This document shows, piece after piece, positions 1-12,263 of a stretch of DNA of 64,000 nt (position 1 is its first letter; every line of letters starts with the position of its first letter). The DNA is from Alisma plantago-aquatica. Its lineage: Eukaryota; Streptophyta; Magnoliopsida; Alismatales; Alismataceae. Both the position numbers and the translations under genes were made by a program. A model generated the notes under the pieces. It was given only the letters and a program-made list of their open reading frames with translations, did no database searches and was not told the origin of the DNA. The stretch lies in assembly GCA_963693085.1 (NCBI GenBank), contig OY856411.1:71592001-71656000 (forward strand), read 5' to 3'.

Positions 1-868
1 TAAAGTTTCAATTCGATCCCGAAGGAGATAGGGAGATGGGGTATGCTTTTGTCTGAGCCGCTTGTTGTTTCTGACATGAGGGTTGTTCCTAGCAGGTTAA
101 ATGGGCATGGTGCTTCTTGAGAAACACGACTTATGTTGTGTTGCGGAGAGAGAGTTAAGAGGGGTTTTTGGGTCGGGTTGTGCGGCCTAATATGTTGTGT
201 GATGTGTGTTGGTGTGATGTGTGGGGTTCTACCTGCGTTTCAGCAGGAGATGTATGTTTGCTTTTGATTGTGCCCACACGAGGGGAGTGGGGTGAATAGA
301 TGGTCCCTTGGCTTAAAAAAAAAAAAAAAAAAGATCCCATTTTATATTTTAGATAGTAGGTGGACCTATACACAACTTTAACCCACATTACTGTCCACAA
401 TCTCCTTGGTTGCGACCTCGACCTTTATTTTGGGAATTGAATAGCAATTAACTTTAAGAAAATATAACTTTTTTGGTGAAAGATATGGTTCCTCCTTAAC
501 CATTATAAGTGTTCAGTAAAAATGCCCATCTAGAGTTTTCGTACAGGATGAGCAATCAACTAGCACAACACATGTCAGATGAACGACTATGCTATTTAGG
601 CTAAATGAAAGAATGATATAATATAACGTTCATTATGTTCCTTCCTTGTCACAGTGAAATCAATAGGCCTTGTCTCTTTGAAGCCGCAACCCACCTCCCT
701 CCTTGCTGAAGAACTATTAATCAAATTGTATGATCAATTGCGGAAGAATGTTATGGTTTATCAAGAAAGATAAGTAACAGGGTTCAATTGCATAATATAA
801 GTACATATGGAAATACTTGTTAAGAGGTACGGACTTAGAGAAAGAATAACATATTTACAGTGACATAC
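1..868 (-). other. Partial intron 3 of the DUF630/632 gene
   Basis: This stretch follows the donor site GTATGT at 868-863 (minus strand). The next expected exon of the family begins with an LTRMW-like motif, and I could not find it on the minus strand here, so the intron appears to run past the left edge. No other gene is visible. An 18-base poly(A) run lies inside it. Confidence 0.55.
315..332 (+). repeat. Poly(A) run of 18 bases
   Basis: An uninterrupted A18 tract on the plus strand. It could be the tail of a short non-LTR insertion whose body is the G/T-rich sequence to its left, or a simple homopolymer. No LINE or SINE sequence was recognised, so only the tract itself is certain. Confidence 0.85.
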
Positions 869-3536
869 CCTTGAATTAATTCATATATCTGCGGCCAGAG
901 TTCTTCATCCCTCAAGTTGCTTATCCTCCTTGCTATTTTTTCAACGACTTGAATGGCTATTTTAATTTTGGTAGACAGCTGCTTTACTGTTTTCCTGACA
1001 GGTTCAATCTTGGAATCCTCTGCTCCTTTGTCATCTAAATGCTTCAGTTTTTTACTCTTTCTTTCAAGCAGCAGGCGGATATCCTCTTCAGCCTAGGTAA
1101 AAACATTGCAGAAAACATTTATACTAGGCAATACAATTTTGAAACATGGAGAAGTATACTTCACATAGGTTTTGGAAGACAGGCAATGAAACCCAATTGT
1201 TTAGAACACAGTTTCTAAGAAGCGGCATAATCTAAATTCTAGAATTAAGTGCAATCAGATACATAGGAGTACTAGCTCGACTCTAGCATTGTTAGGTGGA
1301 ACACACAATATCAATTCGTCATTTTTTGTTGCCAAATCCACAATCGGATACATGAGAATTGAAGGGAAAGTTCCCTAACTAGGCTGCCATAGGAGCACGG
1401 CAGAGGACGGGACAGCTCATTTACCCAAGAAAGTTTAATTTACTATCTAAACAGTCATATATTATAGGAGGAGATTTCTAGGGGAAGAGGTGGCCTTCTT
1501 TTTTAACCATTCTCACTTCTCAGACCCATTAGTTATGCACCTCCCAGTTACAGAATCCAGTGACTCCGTCAAAGGAAGCAAAGAGGAAGGAACAAGAAGA
1601 GCTGGATACGTAAATAAAGATCTCACCTTGACTTCATCAAGCAGCTTCCTCTCCCAGATATAGAGCTTCTGCAACGTGGATGACAGATTCCCGGCCTTCA
1701 TTGCCTTCTCCTCCTCGAACTCGGGCAAGGAGGAGCTAGCCGTATCCGACTGGTCGCTGCTCCTGGAAGTAGTCGCTGTTGACCAAGACGACACGGAAAC
1801 AGCTGGAGATATAACCCGTCTCACTTTCGACGGCATCGCTGTCAACACAGTAGCAGTGACGACCCAACGTGTGAACACGAATTTCAGCGTCAGAGGAAAT
1901 GTCTAATCGAGAGAAAGCCGGGTCTTTTACTAATTCATTCATCTGAAAAGGAAAGGTGGGTTAGGGGCTGACCTTGATACTTGCTGTGGTGATACTGGAC
2001 CTTGCCGACTTCCAGCATCTTACACATCTCCAACGCCGACTCCGACGCCTTCTCGAACTCCGACCTGATCTGTGCCGCCGTGTCCGGAACCGCCCGTGTG
2101 ACTGTTCTGATGGGAGGTTCGTTGGGATGCTGCTGTGGGACTTGGCACACCTCCCTCTCGGCGGTTTGATTCGGCCTCATTTGCACGTTTTCGCCACTGC
2201 CGCTTCCACCTTCGCCACCTTTAACAGCTTTACTGGTGGATGCGTTGGCGGCCGCCGCAGCGGAAGACGAAGAGGCTGCAGCAGCAGCAGCAGGAGATGG
2301 GGCAGCGGGTGGTGGCCTTGCATCAGGGTAAACTTCCCTGTCGACGCCGACCTCATGCTCGACGTCGTCTTCTAGATCAGGGATCCCTTCTTCCTCCCTC
2401 AAATCCCTTGAGCTCCTACTGGAAGGATAGTTGGGGTAGTAGTTCTCATACCCAGCCGCCTCGAACGGGTTGATGAAATCCCAAGGCGACGCCCTTGGGG
2501 GTGATGGAGGAGGCGGCGGGGGACGGGACTCCGGCGGCTCGCGGTCCGGCACCGGGGCTGGGCCTCCTCCACCATAGTAGTACCCGCCTTCCTGACCTCC
2601 GCCGGAGTAAGACGACGACGGGTACTGGTAATTGCTATACGAGTAAGGGTAGGCATACCCACTTGGGGCGCCCGCACCGGACGGTCCGCCATAGTTGGCC
2701 TGGCTCTGGGCGGCAGCATATGGGTCGGCTGCAGCAGGCCCGCCGTAGTTGTTGGTCTGGCCTTGGGAAGCGTACCGGTCGGCGTAGTAGTAAGGGTATG
2801 GGGAAGCTGAAGGGTTGGGGGGGCCAAAGCCGCCGACTTGGTAGGAGGATGCGTCTGGGGGGAACCCACCGTAGGGTCGCTGCTCGTATGTGACGGACGA
2901 CGGAGGTGGCGCGGCGCGGGCGTAGTTGGAATGCGTGGTAGTGGTTGTATAGGTGGTGAAGTTCGGCATGCCGGTGGGATGGAAGCGGTCATCGTCGTCT
3001 TCTTCGAGGTGGTGGTGGAAGGCGTCGTCGTCGTCGTGTAGAGGCGAGGATCTGTCGGAATGCATGAAGTGGGCGTCGTCGTCGCCGGATAATAGGTCGT
3101 CTTCGTCAGATGGGAAGTTGAGGTGGCCTCCGGAATCCGCATGCCCCGACACCCGGCCGTGCACGACAGGCTCGGGAGCAGCAGCTGAAGGCGGTGGAGG
3201 ACCCGCGGCGGCGACGGATGGTGCCGGGGGCACGACGACGGAGACGGGAGGTGGAGGTACGGGTAGCTTGTCCCCTTTCCTGTGCGCTGCCGGTATGGGC
3301 AGCAGCGGCGACCCAGGCGGCGGGTGCTGTTGCCCCCCCGTCGTCGACGCCCCTGATGCGGCGAGGACGAGGAAGCGGTGGAGCGTGTCACCGAACCCTC
3401 TGAGCGAGTGGACGTACGTCTCGTGCGCGTCGGCGAGCTCGTATCGGAGCCGTATGGCGTCGTGGAGGTTGTCGCAGCGCGCTCTGCACAGCAACACGGC
3501 CTCCTGGTCCTCGGGCTTGGACCCGGCGCAGCCCAT
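869..3536 (-). CDS. DUF630/DUF632 protein (NRG2-like), first three exons, 3' partial
   Basis: A plant-specific DUF630-DUF632 protein; characterised relatives include Arabidopsis NRG2, a nitrate-response regulator. I read exon 1 as 3536-1973, exon 2 as 1838-1627 and exon 3 as 1092-869. All three have AG acceptors and GT donors, and phases join cleanly: 1564 nt, then 212 nt (junction codon GCG), then 224 nt. The start ATG opens MGCAGSK, a likely N-myristoylation and palmitoylation signal for membrane attachment. DUF630 covers roughly residues 1-60, with a conserved Cys-Arg-x-Arg stretch. Residues about 65-440 are low-complexity Pro, Ala, Gly, Tyr and acidic sequence. DUF632 begins near residue 460 and continues through exon 2 (NLSSTLQKLYIWERKLLDEVK) and exon 3 (ending LWPQIYELIQG). 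About 666 residues are present; the rest of DUF632 is off-window. It looks intact. The exact function is inferred from the family only. Confidence 0.88.
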
Positions 3537-3691
3537 CCCGCAATGGCGGCGGCGAAAGGGCGAGGGGTGGAGATGTGGGAGCGGTCACGGCATCATGCGG
3601 GGGCGGGGATGGTGGGGTGGCGGAGGAGCGGTGCGAGATCTAACGGCTCAGTGGAAAGGACTAGGGGAGAGAGAGGGACAGTGAGAGATTC

Positions 3692-3730
<39 letters not shown>

Positions 3731-3990
3731 CGAAAGAGAAGGGGCGGTGGTGGTGGTGGTGGGTGGAATCACACTCACTTGCTCACTGTCGGCGTCCGTT
3801 ACGGTTGAGCAGTAGCAGCGAGGAGCAGGCAGGTGGAGCTGTCGAGGCTGTTAGTGAGCGGCGGTGTGATGGCGGTAGCTGGCGCCAGAGACGGCGGAGT
3901 CGGAGGAGGAAGGAAGATGGAGGGAGGACAGAGGAGGAAGGGAAAGAAAGGGAAAGGACGTACCCACAGGAAGCGAGGAATTGTTAAAAG
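3537..3990 (-). promoter_or_regulatory. 5' leader and proximal promoter of the DUF630/632 gene
   Basis: Directly upstream of the start codon the minus strand is strongly pyrimidine-rich (the plus strand is GA-rich from about 3650 to 3960). CT-rich leaders are common in plant genes, and GA/CT tracts are binding sites for BBR/BPC factors. I did not identify a convincing TATA box or transcription start, so the division between leader and promoter is unknown. Confidence 0.5.
3695..3724. repeat. (AG)n/(CT)n microsatellite
   Basis: About 15 uninterrupted AG dinucleotides on the plus strand, read as (CT)n in the leader of the minus-strand gene, roughly 160 bases before its start codon. Such tracts vary in length between individuals. 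Confidence 0.95.
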
Positions 3991-5251
3991 AATACTACAG
4001 GTAGAATAATTATATTAGTGAAAAAAGGAAGGGAGCAGTAAGATTATGCGATAAAAAGGACGAGGTAGAAATTTAAATTAGGAAAAAAAGAAAGAGGAAA
4101 GAGCCAGTACAGTACAGACTCGAAGGTGGGAAGAGGTGGATGAGATAGAAGGTTGGGCTGGCCGCTGGCTCAGTCACACTTACACAGCTGACGCTGCAAC
4201 CAGGAAACGGACAGACCGGAGACAGGTGAGATGAGAGTGGTAAACAAAACCCCAGTCAGACTTTAACCTCACACTAAATTAAAGTGCAAATTTCCAAAAC
4301 AAAAAAAGGGTAGTAAAGAAACCCAGTAATGACACATTGACAAATGACAACTAGTGACTACCACCCCAACTCCAGGCAGAAGACTGCGACTAAGAGCTTC
4401 TTTTGTATGACAAATGCAGGGTGGACATTTTTGAAACTTAAAACCAAACACCAAGTAATCTCCACCACATGTTACAGGTTCCGTTTCCTTTTGTATCGTA
4501 ACGCAATAACTCCACCACCCGTCGTCGGCTTGCTGGGGAAGGGGGTAGACGACGGCCGAGGTTGGTGGGGTGGAGTCGGTGCGACACGCCGCTTGCGGGG
4601 TTGAGGGGATGGAGAAGACGAGGAGTCTTAACCTCGTAAACATCACGTCGACGCATGTCTACGTCGAGCTTCTGCATATGTGCTTGTTGCCTCCCCCTTT
4701 GATGCGATTCGTCGATGTTGGACTTTTTGAGAGCTTTCGGTTAGGATTTGGTTTGGAGGGGTGGCTTGTCAATTAGGAATGTTTTTTTGGGGGGTGTGGT
4801 GTGATGTGGTGGGGGTTTGAGTGGGGTGTGGGGAATGGAATCTGTGCGACATTGAAGGGTGTGGATGGTGACCTTCGGTTGAGTCGTAATACAATGTCTA
4901 CTAGTGAGTTATTAATGTGATTGTGACCTTTTCTTTGGGATACACATGGCAACGGATTTATATAACGTTTCTTTAACGTGGATGGTTTTTTTATATGTAG
5001 AATACCAATGTTAAGGGAAAATAGTTGAAAATGTTGGAGAAGAAAGGGAGGTGGCGAAACGTAAGAATCATAGTGAATATAATTGAACTACGTATAGTTA
5101 GCTAACACAACTTTCATTCTCCGCAGGATGTACTTGTTGGGAAATCCCCACATGTAAAAATTTCATCATATCATCATTAGGGGTGTATATCATGCACAAA
5201 AGTAGAATGCATTTCAATGCTCTTTATTTAATTTTCAGGTTGAATGTTGGA
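3991..5251. other. Intergenic DNA, no gene seen
   Basis: AT-rich with a short GC-richer patch at about 4500-4650 and a G/T-rich patch at about 4780-4850. Open frames here are short and lack recognisable motifs. It could hold distal promoter elements of the DUF630/632 gene. Confidence 0.6.
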
Positions 5252-5681
5252 TGTGACAAGCATACATTGTATATAGATAGGTATAAAATATCTTATTGTA
5301 ATTAATTTTGTGTGAAGGTAGACGAAGTATATGTTGGATTTTAAGAAAGAGTTTTGACTTTTGTTGTTATTAAAATGCACCTCATGTTCTAACCATTGCT
5401 TGACTCTCACTGGAGGGGGGGGGCATTTTATTTTTCAAATGAAATATGAGGTAGCCTTGTCGATGAGTTTCTCTGTGGTCGCTAGGTTTTGATCATCTTT
5501 GCTCTCTATGTATTCTCATTGATCATTTGCTTTTCCTGGACAAGTGTGGTCGATGGATTTTCTTATTTTGATCGCCCTAGTTGCATGCATGAGTGTGGTG
5601 CTTGCATGGACGAGATCCTTTGGACACATGTCATGTTTAACTTGACACCTAACCCCCATTTCCCTCTCTCCAAACTTAAGT

Positions 5682-5689
5682 TATATAAA
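5682..5689 (+). promoter_or_regulatory. TATA box of the old gypsy LTR
   Basis: TATATAAA followed by a pyrimidine-rich stretch (CTTCTCTCTCTTTCCCTTCC), as in plant LTR promoters. Its position relative to the primer site implies about 3 kb of LTR-derived RNA leader. Confidence 0.5.
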
Positions 5690-6544
5690 CTCGTCTCTTT
5701 GCATGCAAATAAGCTCTTTACACATCTAGTCTTCTCTCTCTTTCCCTTCCTTGCTCTTAGAGCTCGTCCCCTCTTTCTTGGTGGTGAAGGAGAAGAAGGT
5801 GGGTTGATCTTCCTTGCATGTTGAGCTAGGGTTTTGATCTACCCTTCTTGTGATCGTTTGGTGCTTCCTTGCTCTTCTTCTTGGTTCTAGTATGTGAGAT
5901 CTCCCTCTTTGCCTATGTTTTTCCTTGTTTCCCTACCCTTCTTCTTTCTCTTCTTGGTTGAACCCATGGTATTCCATGGTAGTGCTTGAGTTAGGGCTTA
6001 CAGAACATCTCTTATTTGCCTTTATACCTAAGGTTTGCTCTCTTTCTTGCTTCCTTGACCTAAGGTTTGCTTCTTTCTTGGAGGTGGAGCTAGCTTGGTT
6101 GAGAGGAATGCTCAAGCTAGGTTCTTACCTTTCTTCTTCAAGCTACCTTGCTGTTTGAAGTTTCTACATCAACTCTAAGGCGAGTTATATAACTTTCTCC
6201 ACTATTATTGCTTACCTCTACCTTTCATGCACTTAATATTGCTCTAAAACATGGTAACAAGTATAAAGATGATACCTTTTATCTAGGGTTTGTGTCCACA
6301 TGGTGATCTCGAGTAGATAACTCTTTTTGGACGAACCCTAACTCTTGTGCTTGAGTTTTCCATGGTGATGGAAATTCTGGTGCTTACGTGCATTTGAAAA
6401 TTGTTGGTTTTGCTCTTAGATTTCTAGGGTTTTAAGTTGATTTTCCTCCTTGATATGGTACCCGATGGTTTGGTCTTGGTTCAGTTGACTTGATTCCTTG
6501 TACCAACTCATGATTTGACTTTGCGGTTGTTTTCCTATGTGGTT

Positions 6545-6960
6545 GCCATGCTTGACCTCCTATTTTGGTCGCCAATTTTTTATCTATGTGGTTGATGGGG
6601 TTTGGATGTCATGAGGGTCGCTAAGAGTTGATCTCCTTGGGTGGTCACTAAGTTCATGACATTATGTGGTCGAAGAGATTTTGAACCTTAATGGCTGATG
6701 GGATTTTCATTCTCTTTGGTCGCCAATGATCTATGTTCTCTTCAGTCACCAAGGTTTGGTGTTCCCTTCAGTCGCCAATGTTTGATGTCCTCTTCAGTCA
6801 CCAACGTTGCTTAGCCCTAGTGGTCGCTAAAGGTGACTAGTCTCAACGGTCTCCAGGGATGGTGACCCTATTTTCAGCGGTCGATGACATCTCTGACCCT
6901 TAGTGGTCAATGAGGAATTTAGATTTCATGGTCGCCGTGATTTTCCTAGTTCCATGGTCA
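6545..6960 (+). repeat. Dispersed GGTCGCCAA-type motif cluster
   Basis: About a dozen imperfect copies of a motif like GGTCGCCAA, GGTCGCTAA or AGTCACCAA, at irregular 25-60 base spacing, inside the transcribed part of the old gypsy LTR. It occupies a position similar to the palindrome zone of the giant LTRs. Confidence 0.6.
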
Positions 6961-8408
6961 ATGGTGATGCTTGACCTAATTGCTTTCATGATTGAAGGAT
7001 ATGATAAGATTTAGGGTTTACTTCTAATTGTTGTTTTGAAACCCTAATTCTTGACGAGGCATGAAAAGATAATGATGTTCTTGTAGGGAATGATGTGATG
7101 GACTTATGTCAACCTTTGACATAGCTATGTGCTCTAATTGAGGTGTTATCCTCTATGTGATGTGACAAGTATTTGTAAATCGTGATGGTATGATAATGAG
7201 TAGGAACTCATGTCATGTGTGGCAATGAAATAGTCCCATGCAGTTTTTTGATCAAATTTATATTTCTTACGTTTTATATCTTCTCAAGTTGCAACCTATC
7301 TTGTTTTTGTAGAACTCATTTAGGGTTTGTATGTAACTTGATTGATACAACCTTAAATCACATGAATGAACTTAATTAATCAAGTGAAACCTTAATCATG
7401 TAGTTGTCGTGTGCCATATATCCATTCCAATGTCAGGACCTACTAGATGGTGAACGAGTTCTCCTTGAGTGGAAGGTCGGAGTCGTATATTGTTGAGTAT
7501 ATGCATGTTCACAAGAATGGATGTGGTCATGCCATGGTAGGAGAACGGTCGAGGTTGTATCTCAAGTGATTATGATTCAGTATATGTGATGTGATTGAGG
7601 ATAGTTGCGGTTGTACCTCGAATGTTTGGGTTATTATACCCTGGTTTCACTAATACCACGACCTTTTAAGGACAGACTAGGTTGTTCACTAGTGTCGTGG
7701 CCTATATACCAAGGGTGGACTAGGCTGTTTTGTAGCTTGATTATATATGTAATTGTAGAGGAGTTGTACTGATCGAGGGCAGATGAGATCTTAGGATTTC
7801 GTCTCTCCTATAGATCTTGTATGGGACTGATTTCACTTAGTTGTGGTCAGTTGGAATTGAGTGGTATACCTCAATTCCTTAGAGCTCGATAAAAGACGTA
7901 ATCCAACTGTGTAGTATATATGTTTAGGGTGAAACATGCTTCACATTGGATGTTAACCCTTGCCTTGTTTCTTATAATGTTTACTTGTTATATAATGTGG
8001 TAAGAGAAATCAACTATATAGAAATTTGTAGTCTTACCTGTTTCCTTATATAATGTGCTAGTCATGTTTTACCTATTTTAGTTACTTAGTCTAGTTAACA
8101 TGTTTAAACTGTTTAACCTTCTTAATCTGCTTAACTTGTTTAGTTAGCTGAATATGTGTATCCTATTTTATAATGATACTTGTTGTAAGCAATAACTATT
8201 GGTTGCGAGTTATATCTCTCACTGGGACATGGCTCACCTCGTGGGTCACCACATCTTTTTAGGTGGTTGTCAGCGGCGTGGTCAGGATTGTGGTGCTGAA
8301 GAAGAGTAGCTTGGAGAGTAATAGAAGTAGAAGGTTGGATAGTAGTAGCTTGTAGAGTCATAGAGTCGTCCTTGTAATCTCAAATCTGAGCAAGGTATGT
8401 TTTGTAGA

Positions 8409-8410
<2 letters not shown>

Positions 8411-8470
<60 letters not shown>
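8411..8470. repeat. (AT)30 microsatellite
   Basis: An uninterrupted 60-base AT run near the end of the old gypsy LTR. Open frames crossing it are artefacts. Confidence 0.97.
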
Positions 8471-8472
<2 letters not shown>

Positions 8473-8762
8473 ACACATGGTTTTTGGCAGTGTGCCTATG
8501 CTTTGTATGTGGCATGTATATGTGGAACATCTCTTTATATACAAGTTTTGGTTGATGCCACTGGACATATGTGTAAATATCTTATATGGATGTGATATGA
8601 TACATGTTTTTGGACCTTTATGATATGTTTCTGAACATAATAGTAATGTTGAAATCAGCTTTAATTTACCCTATTTTCTGGTGTATGATTAATTAGTAGT
8701 TGATCGTGTGTTTTATTTTGAGTAATCTCATTTGGTGTGGTGAGGTGTCACATCAAAAAGGT

Positions 8763-8772
8763 TGGTATCAGA
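8763..8772 (+). other. Primer-binding site (initiator tRNA-Met), degraded
   Basis: TGGTATCAGA matches the first ten bases of the standard tRNA-iMet primer site TGGTATCAGAGC; the last two bases have changed. It lies 10 bases after the LTR terminal CA. Confidence 0.75.
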
Positions 8773-8983
8773 TTTCTAGGCTCGTTGTGTATACAAGGAC
8801 ATCAGACCTAGGTTTGTGTTTGTTCTTACGTAATCCAACATATCTAATCATAGATTATGCTTTTGTAGATATGTTTGGAGAACATGAAGAACATGCTAAG
8901 AGTAGTTATGTTGTGCCAGGAGGTGGCGTGAGGAGGCAGTCATGTGAAGATAGAGTGCCTGAGATGGGGTCGACACAACCCTG

Positions 8984-9470
8984 GTGCCTCTGTTTAACCA
9001 TGCAACCATGGCAAACCCTAATTTTCAGTCCATGTGTGGACAACTCATGGAGATGATTGCACATATAGCGGATAGATCACCCTTACCTCATACTAGAATA
9101 GTTGTCCCTAACGTAGAATCTTGGGGTTATGGGAAGACGTTTGAGCGGCTGAGACGTGTTGGAGCGGTTGAGTATCCGGGTACAACAGACTCAAAAGATG
9201 CATATATGTGGTTGATGGAGCTTGACAAGGCTTTCAAGATCCTCAATATCCCCAAAGAGGACAAGGTGAATCATGTGGTTTATCTGTTGAAGGGCACTAC
9301 TGGCCACTAGCGGGCCATAGAAGAGGAGAAGAGACCTGGAGTTCTGGTTGGTTGGGAAGAGTTTCAGTAGGAGTTTGTGAGCCGATACTTTTCTGAGATG
9401 TATCTAGATGAGAAGATAGCACAGTTCGACAAGATATGTGTCGTGAAAGTGTTTGGTACCCTAAGTCCAC
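8984..9470 (+). pseudogene. Ty3/gypsy gag remnant
   Basis: The frame reads through the region typical of plant retrotransposon gag (PF03732 type): YPGTTDSKDAYMWLMELDKAF, then VNHVVYLLKG, then a Trp/Gly-Trp-Glu-Glu-Phe and a RYFSEMY segment. TAG stops at 9308-9310 (where the family has Trp) and 9368-9370 (where the family has Gln or Glu) break it. Similarity fades at about 9450 and no zinc knuckle or pol follows, so the rest was lost or displaced. It belongs to the same element as the LTR on its left. Confidence 0.75.
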
Positions 9471-12145
9471 AAACCTAATGGCTACAAAGCTAAAGGCGAG
9501 TAGACTTGGGCGCGCGTCCGTAGAATGCACAATTATTTCACACAAATAGTATATATATGTAAAATCAATAACAACGAGATACAACAAGATATTAAAATTG
9601 GAGATAAGTGATATGTACCCATTTCTATATTCGAGTAACCCATTTGTATTGCATTTCAAAGCTCAGACTCTTGAGTGCAATTGATCTTCATTTGACAACT
9701 ACAAATTTGATAAACACAATATATTAATGCTAAAGTATTAAGTATGCTATGAAAGGACAAGTAAACAATTTAAGAGTATAATAAAAGTTTCTTGGCTAGA
9801 AACATCATATAAGAAAGAATTAAAAACTAGGTGAGAACGCTCAACAATATTGTTTATACAAGGCATGTTTTAGGTGCATTTCCATTATACTCAACAATAT
9901 ATTACGGCCAATAACCAACTTCCCATTGGAAGGATCCGTAAGGGTGCTCAAGATTAGCTAACCTATTTATCGACATGGTCCACCTTATTTTGACATCTCA
10001 AGTAAGGAGGCCAACCTTGTGCCCTTACCCCGAGAATACAGGTAGGTACACAAGGTTTGTATAATTGACAAGTTCAATTATGTTCAAGGTTTTCTCAACA
10101 TATTTCAAGCAGAAAAAACAAACTAATCATAGGGAACAAGTAACTATCTAGCCAAGCTTTCATATGAGCATACATACAAACAAGCCAATAACATAGTAGG
10201 GTTAAGAGAAAAGTGTAACTTATGAGTAAAGCACAAGATATGATTCATGAGTAAGATTCCTAGCTATGGTCCAACCCCTAGGGGGCCTAAGATATAAAAT
10301 GCATAACATAGAGTCTTAGACCACTATGATTTGATAGGATTAGAATCTTATAATGCATGTGGATGTTCCTTTAGACCTAGGTTTCAAATAGTTTTAAACA
10401 CAGTTTCCAAAGTTCCAAACATGCATGCAATGGTTCCACATAGTACAAGTATCAACATTTATCCTTGGGTCTAGGAGAACCATCCACATTATGAGTAATA
10501 CCAGAAAGAGATAAACTCCAATTTGATAATGGAGGAAGCGTGTGAGTTGGATTAGCATCATGGTACATTCATACGAGATCATTATTAACCACATTAGATT
10601 TATTTCATGCAACATAGTCACATTGTCAAGTCATAAGATCATGAGGAGACTTATGATAGATCAAGTTACTATTTAGTGATAAGAGTGTGATGAATCTACC
10701 GATTTGATCTATGTAGAGTAAAAATTTACAGAAAAGTCACATTTCATCGAATAGAATAAACTAGGTCAACTAGATCACTTTAATGTATCACATGGGTATT
10801 TGAGGTCGCATGAGTCAACCATGGGCTACATAGGATGGAATCCTAGATTACCATGTCATCAAATGTGACAAAGGTCAATAATTTTGATTTACAAGATTAG
10901 ATGATATCAAATTAAGATAAAACCCGAAACTTGATCATGTATGCTCATAGAAGAACCACTTTTATATCGAAGCTAGACATAGAAGGTTAAGATGGTCATT
11001 AGGGTCTATGTAAATGGTACAAGACTTAAATCATATAAAAAGGGACCTAAAGTTACTGATATAAGGGATTAGGGCAACCTCTGGTCATTAAAACTTCAAG
11101 GAAAGCATAATAGAGAATAATGATCATTAAAGGAGTGCAAAAGTACCACTTTTATCAAACACAAAGGAACTACGAGTACACTTAGGTTTTAAAACCAATT
11201 TTAATGGATTGATCTTGTTTTATAGGTCCAAAATCATATATTACATGCCCCAAATGGCCTAAGAGGTGGTTTATTACAATTTTCCAAAGAAAATACCTCA
11301 TTCAGGTCCTTCTAGACAGTTGGATGAGGATTTGGCAGTTGATCTCATGGTTGTTGAAGGGGCTGGACTCCTTGGGCCTTGTGATCCAGCTTGGCACCTT
11401 GCAATCTATCTTGGTGGCTTGCGATCTGACCTACTAGCTTCTTGTTCACTATCCACAGTGTCCCACAACTGTGGTTGATCGTCCGTGAGCGGTTGTGGGG
11501 GTGTATCCACCGCAAATGGCCCCCACCCAATACTACCCCACACAGTACTGCTCTAGGTGCAAGCTATGACCTGTAACTACTCCCGCTAGTCAGAGTCTTG
11601 GATGAAGGGGAGATTGGAGCAGCAAAAGACCTGGGAGTGTGCCGCTCGACTTCGTCCGATCACCGCAGACCCAAGGAAGATCCTAATAGGGATCATAGCT
11701 TAATGCATGGACGCCCAAAACAAGAAGGTGGTGGCGCTACAAGAAGAAGGTAGGAGAAGGAAACAAAATCAAGGTGTTAGTGTTGTGGGAAAGTGAGCAA
11801 AATAGGGGCACCTAGTTGGGGGAGCAATTTTATAGCTGAAGGAGGTGTTGATTGGTGGAAAATAAGGCACAAAGAGGGGTCTTGGGTTGGTGACAATGGA
11901 GTAGGTGAGGCTGCCATAGTTGGCGTCGGTCACTATACGACAGAGGAGGATAACCCATCAACCATTGATCTGGGGTTCAATCCATGGGAGAGGCGATCGG
12001 ACGATCCAATTTGGTGGGGGAAATTTTCAAATGTTGTGATTGGTCGAGAGATGAAGGTTTGGACTACTGGAAAACAACCAAGGGCATCCTCTTAATTGGG
12101 CCACACCCCTAACTAGGATGTTACACCCCAAACTAGGTTGTTACA
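9471..12145 (-). mobile_element. Probable minus-strand gypsy LTR (partial)
   Basis: No genes were seen. Read on the minus strand, it starts with TGTAACA and GGGGTGTAACA motifs (plus positions 12125 and 12145, in a short tandem repeat of period 20). It has TATAAAA about 300 bases on, then a pyrimidine-rich leader (about 11790-11730), then long AT-rich sequence: the same plan as the other gypsy LTRs in this window. Its far end and a primer site were not found, so the extent is a guess. Confidence 0.4.
11828..11834 (-). promoter_or_regulatory. TATA box on minus strand
   Basis: TATAAAA on the minus strand, about 300 bases inside the putative LTR start and followed by pyrimidine-rich sequence. 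It is the main support for the direction of that LTR. Confidence 0.4.
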
Positions 12146-12258
12146 CCCCAACTTTCATAGCCAATTTAAAACTTATAATGGAGTTTTTATAAATGATAAT
12201 AGTTGATGGGTTAAATGCAAAAAGACCAATAGTGGTTGTCCTTATATGAACACATGAT

Positions 12259-12263
12259 AAGAA
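12259..12263. repeat. Target-site duplication AAGAA, left copy
   Basis: AAGAA immediately left of the first copia LTR, matching AAGAA immediately right of the third copia LTR at 61280. It defines the whole 12264-61279 stretch as one integrated unit plus later insertions. Confidence 0.8.

Larger units (their letters stand above)
5252..8752 (+). mobile_element. Long 5' LTR of an old Ty3/gypsy element
   Basis: The right end is placed by a tRNA-Met primer site at 8763 and a gag remnant after it. The ending GTCACA has its inverted partner TGTGAC at 5252, which I use as a tentative left end; that end is uncertain because no second LTR is in the window. A TATA box at 5682 splits it into a short U3 and about 3 kb of transcribed leader. 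Segments at about 7760-7930 and 8200-8270 resemble parts of the giant LTRs described below (around 18700-18870 and 19130-19200), including the phrase TTATATCTCTC followed by CTGGG. It appears to be an older, related lineage. Confidence 0.6.

Noticed and set aside
1513..1878. Separate 121-codon minus-strand gene
   Set aside because: Its central part is exon 2 of the DUF630/632 gene; the ends run into introns on both sides.
2953..3684. 243-codon open frame opposite exon 1 of the DUF630/632 gene
   Set aside because: It is a GC-rich shadow of the coding strand, with no recognisable domain, and it overlaps conserved minus-strand coding sequence.
4269..4776. Overlapping open frames of 68-125 codons on both strands
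   Set aside because: They arise in a GC-richer patch, have no recognisable domains and conflict with one another.
8282..8623. Open frames rich in Tyr-Ile across 8411-8470
   Set aside because: They are translations of an (AT)n microsatellite.
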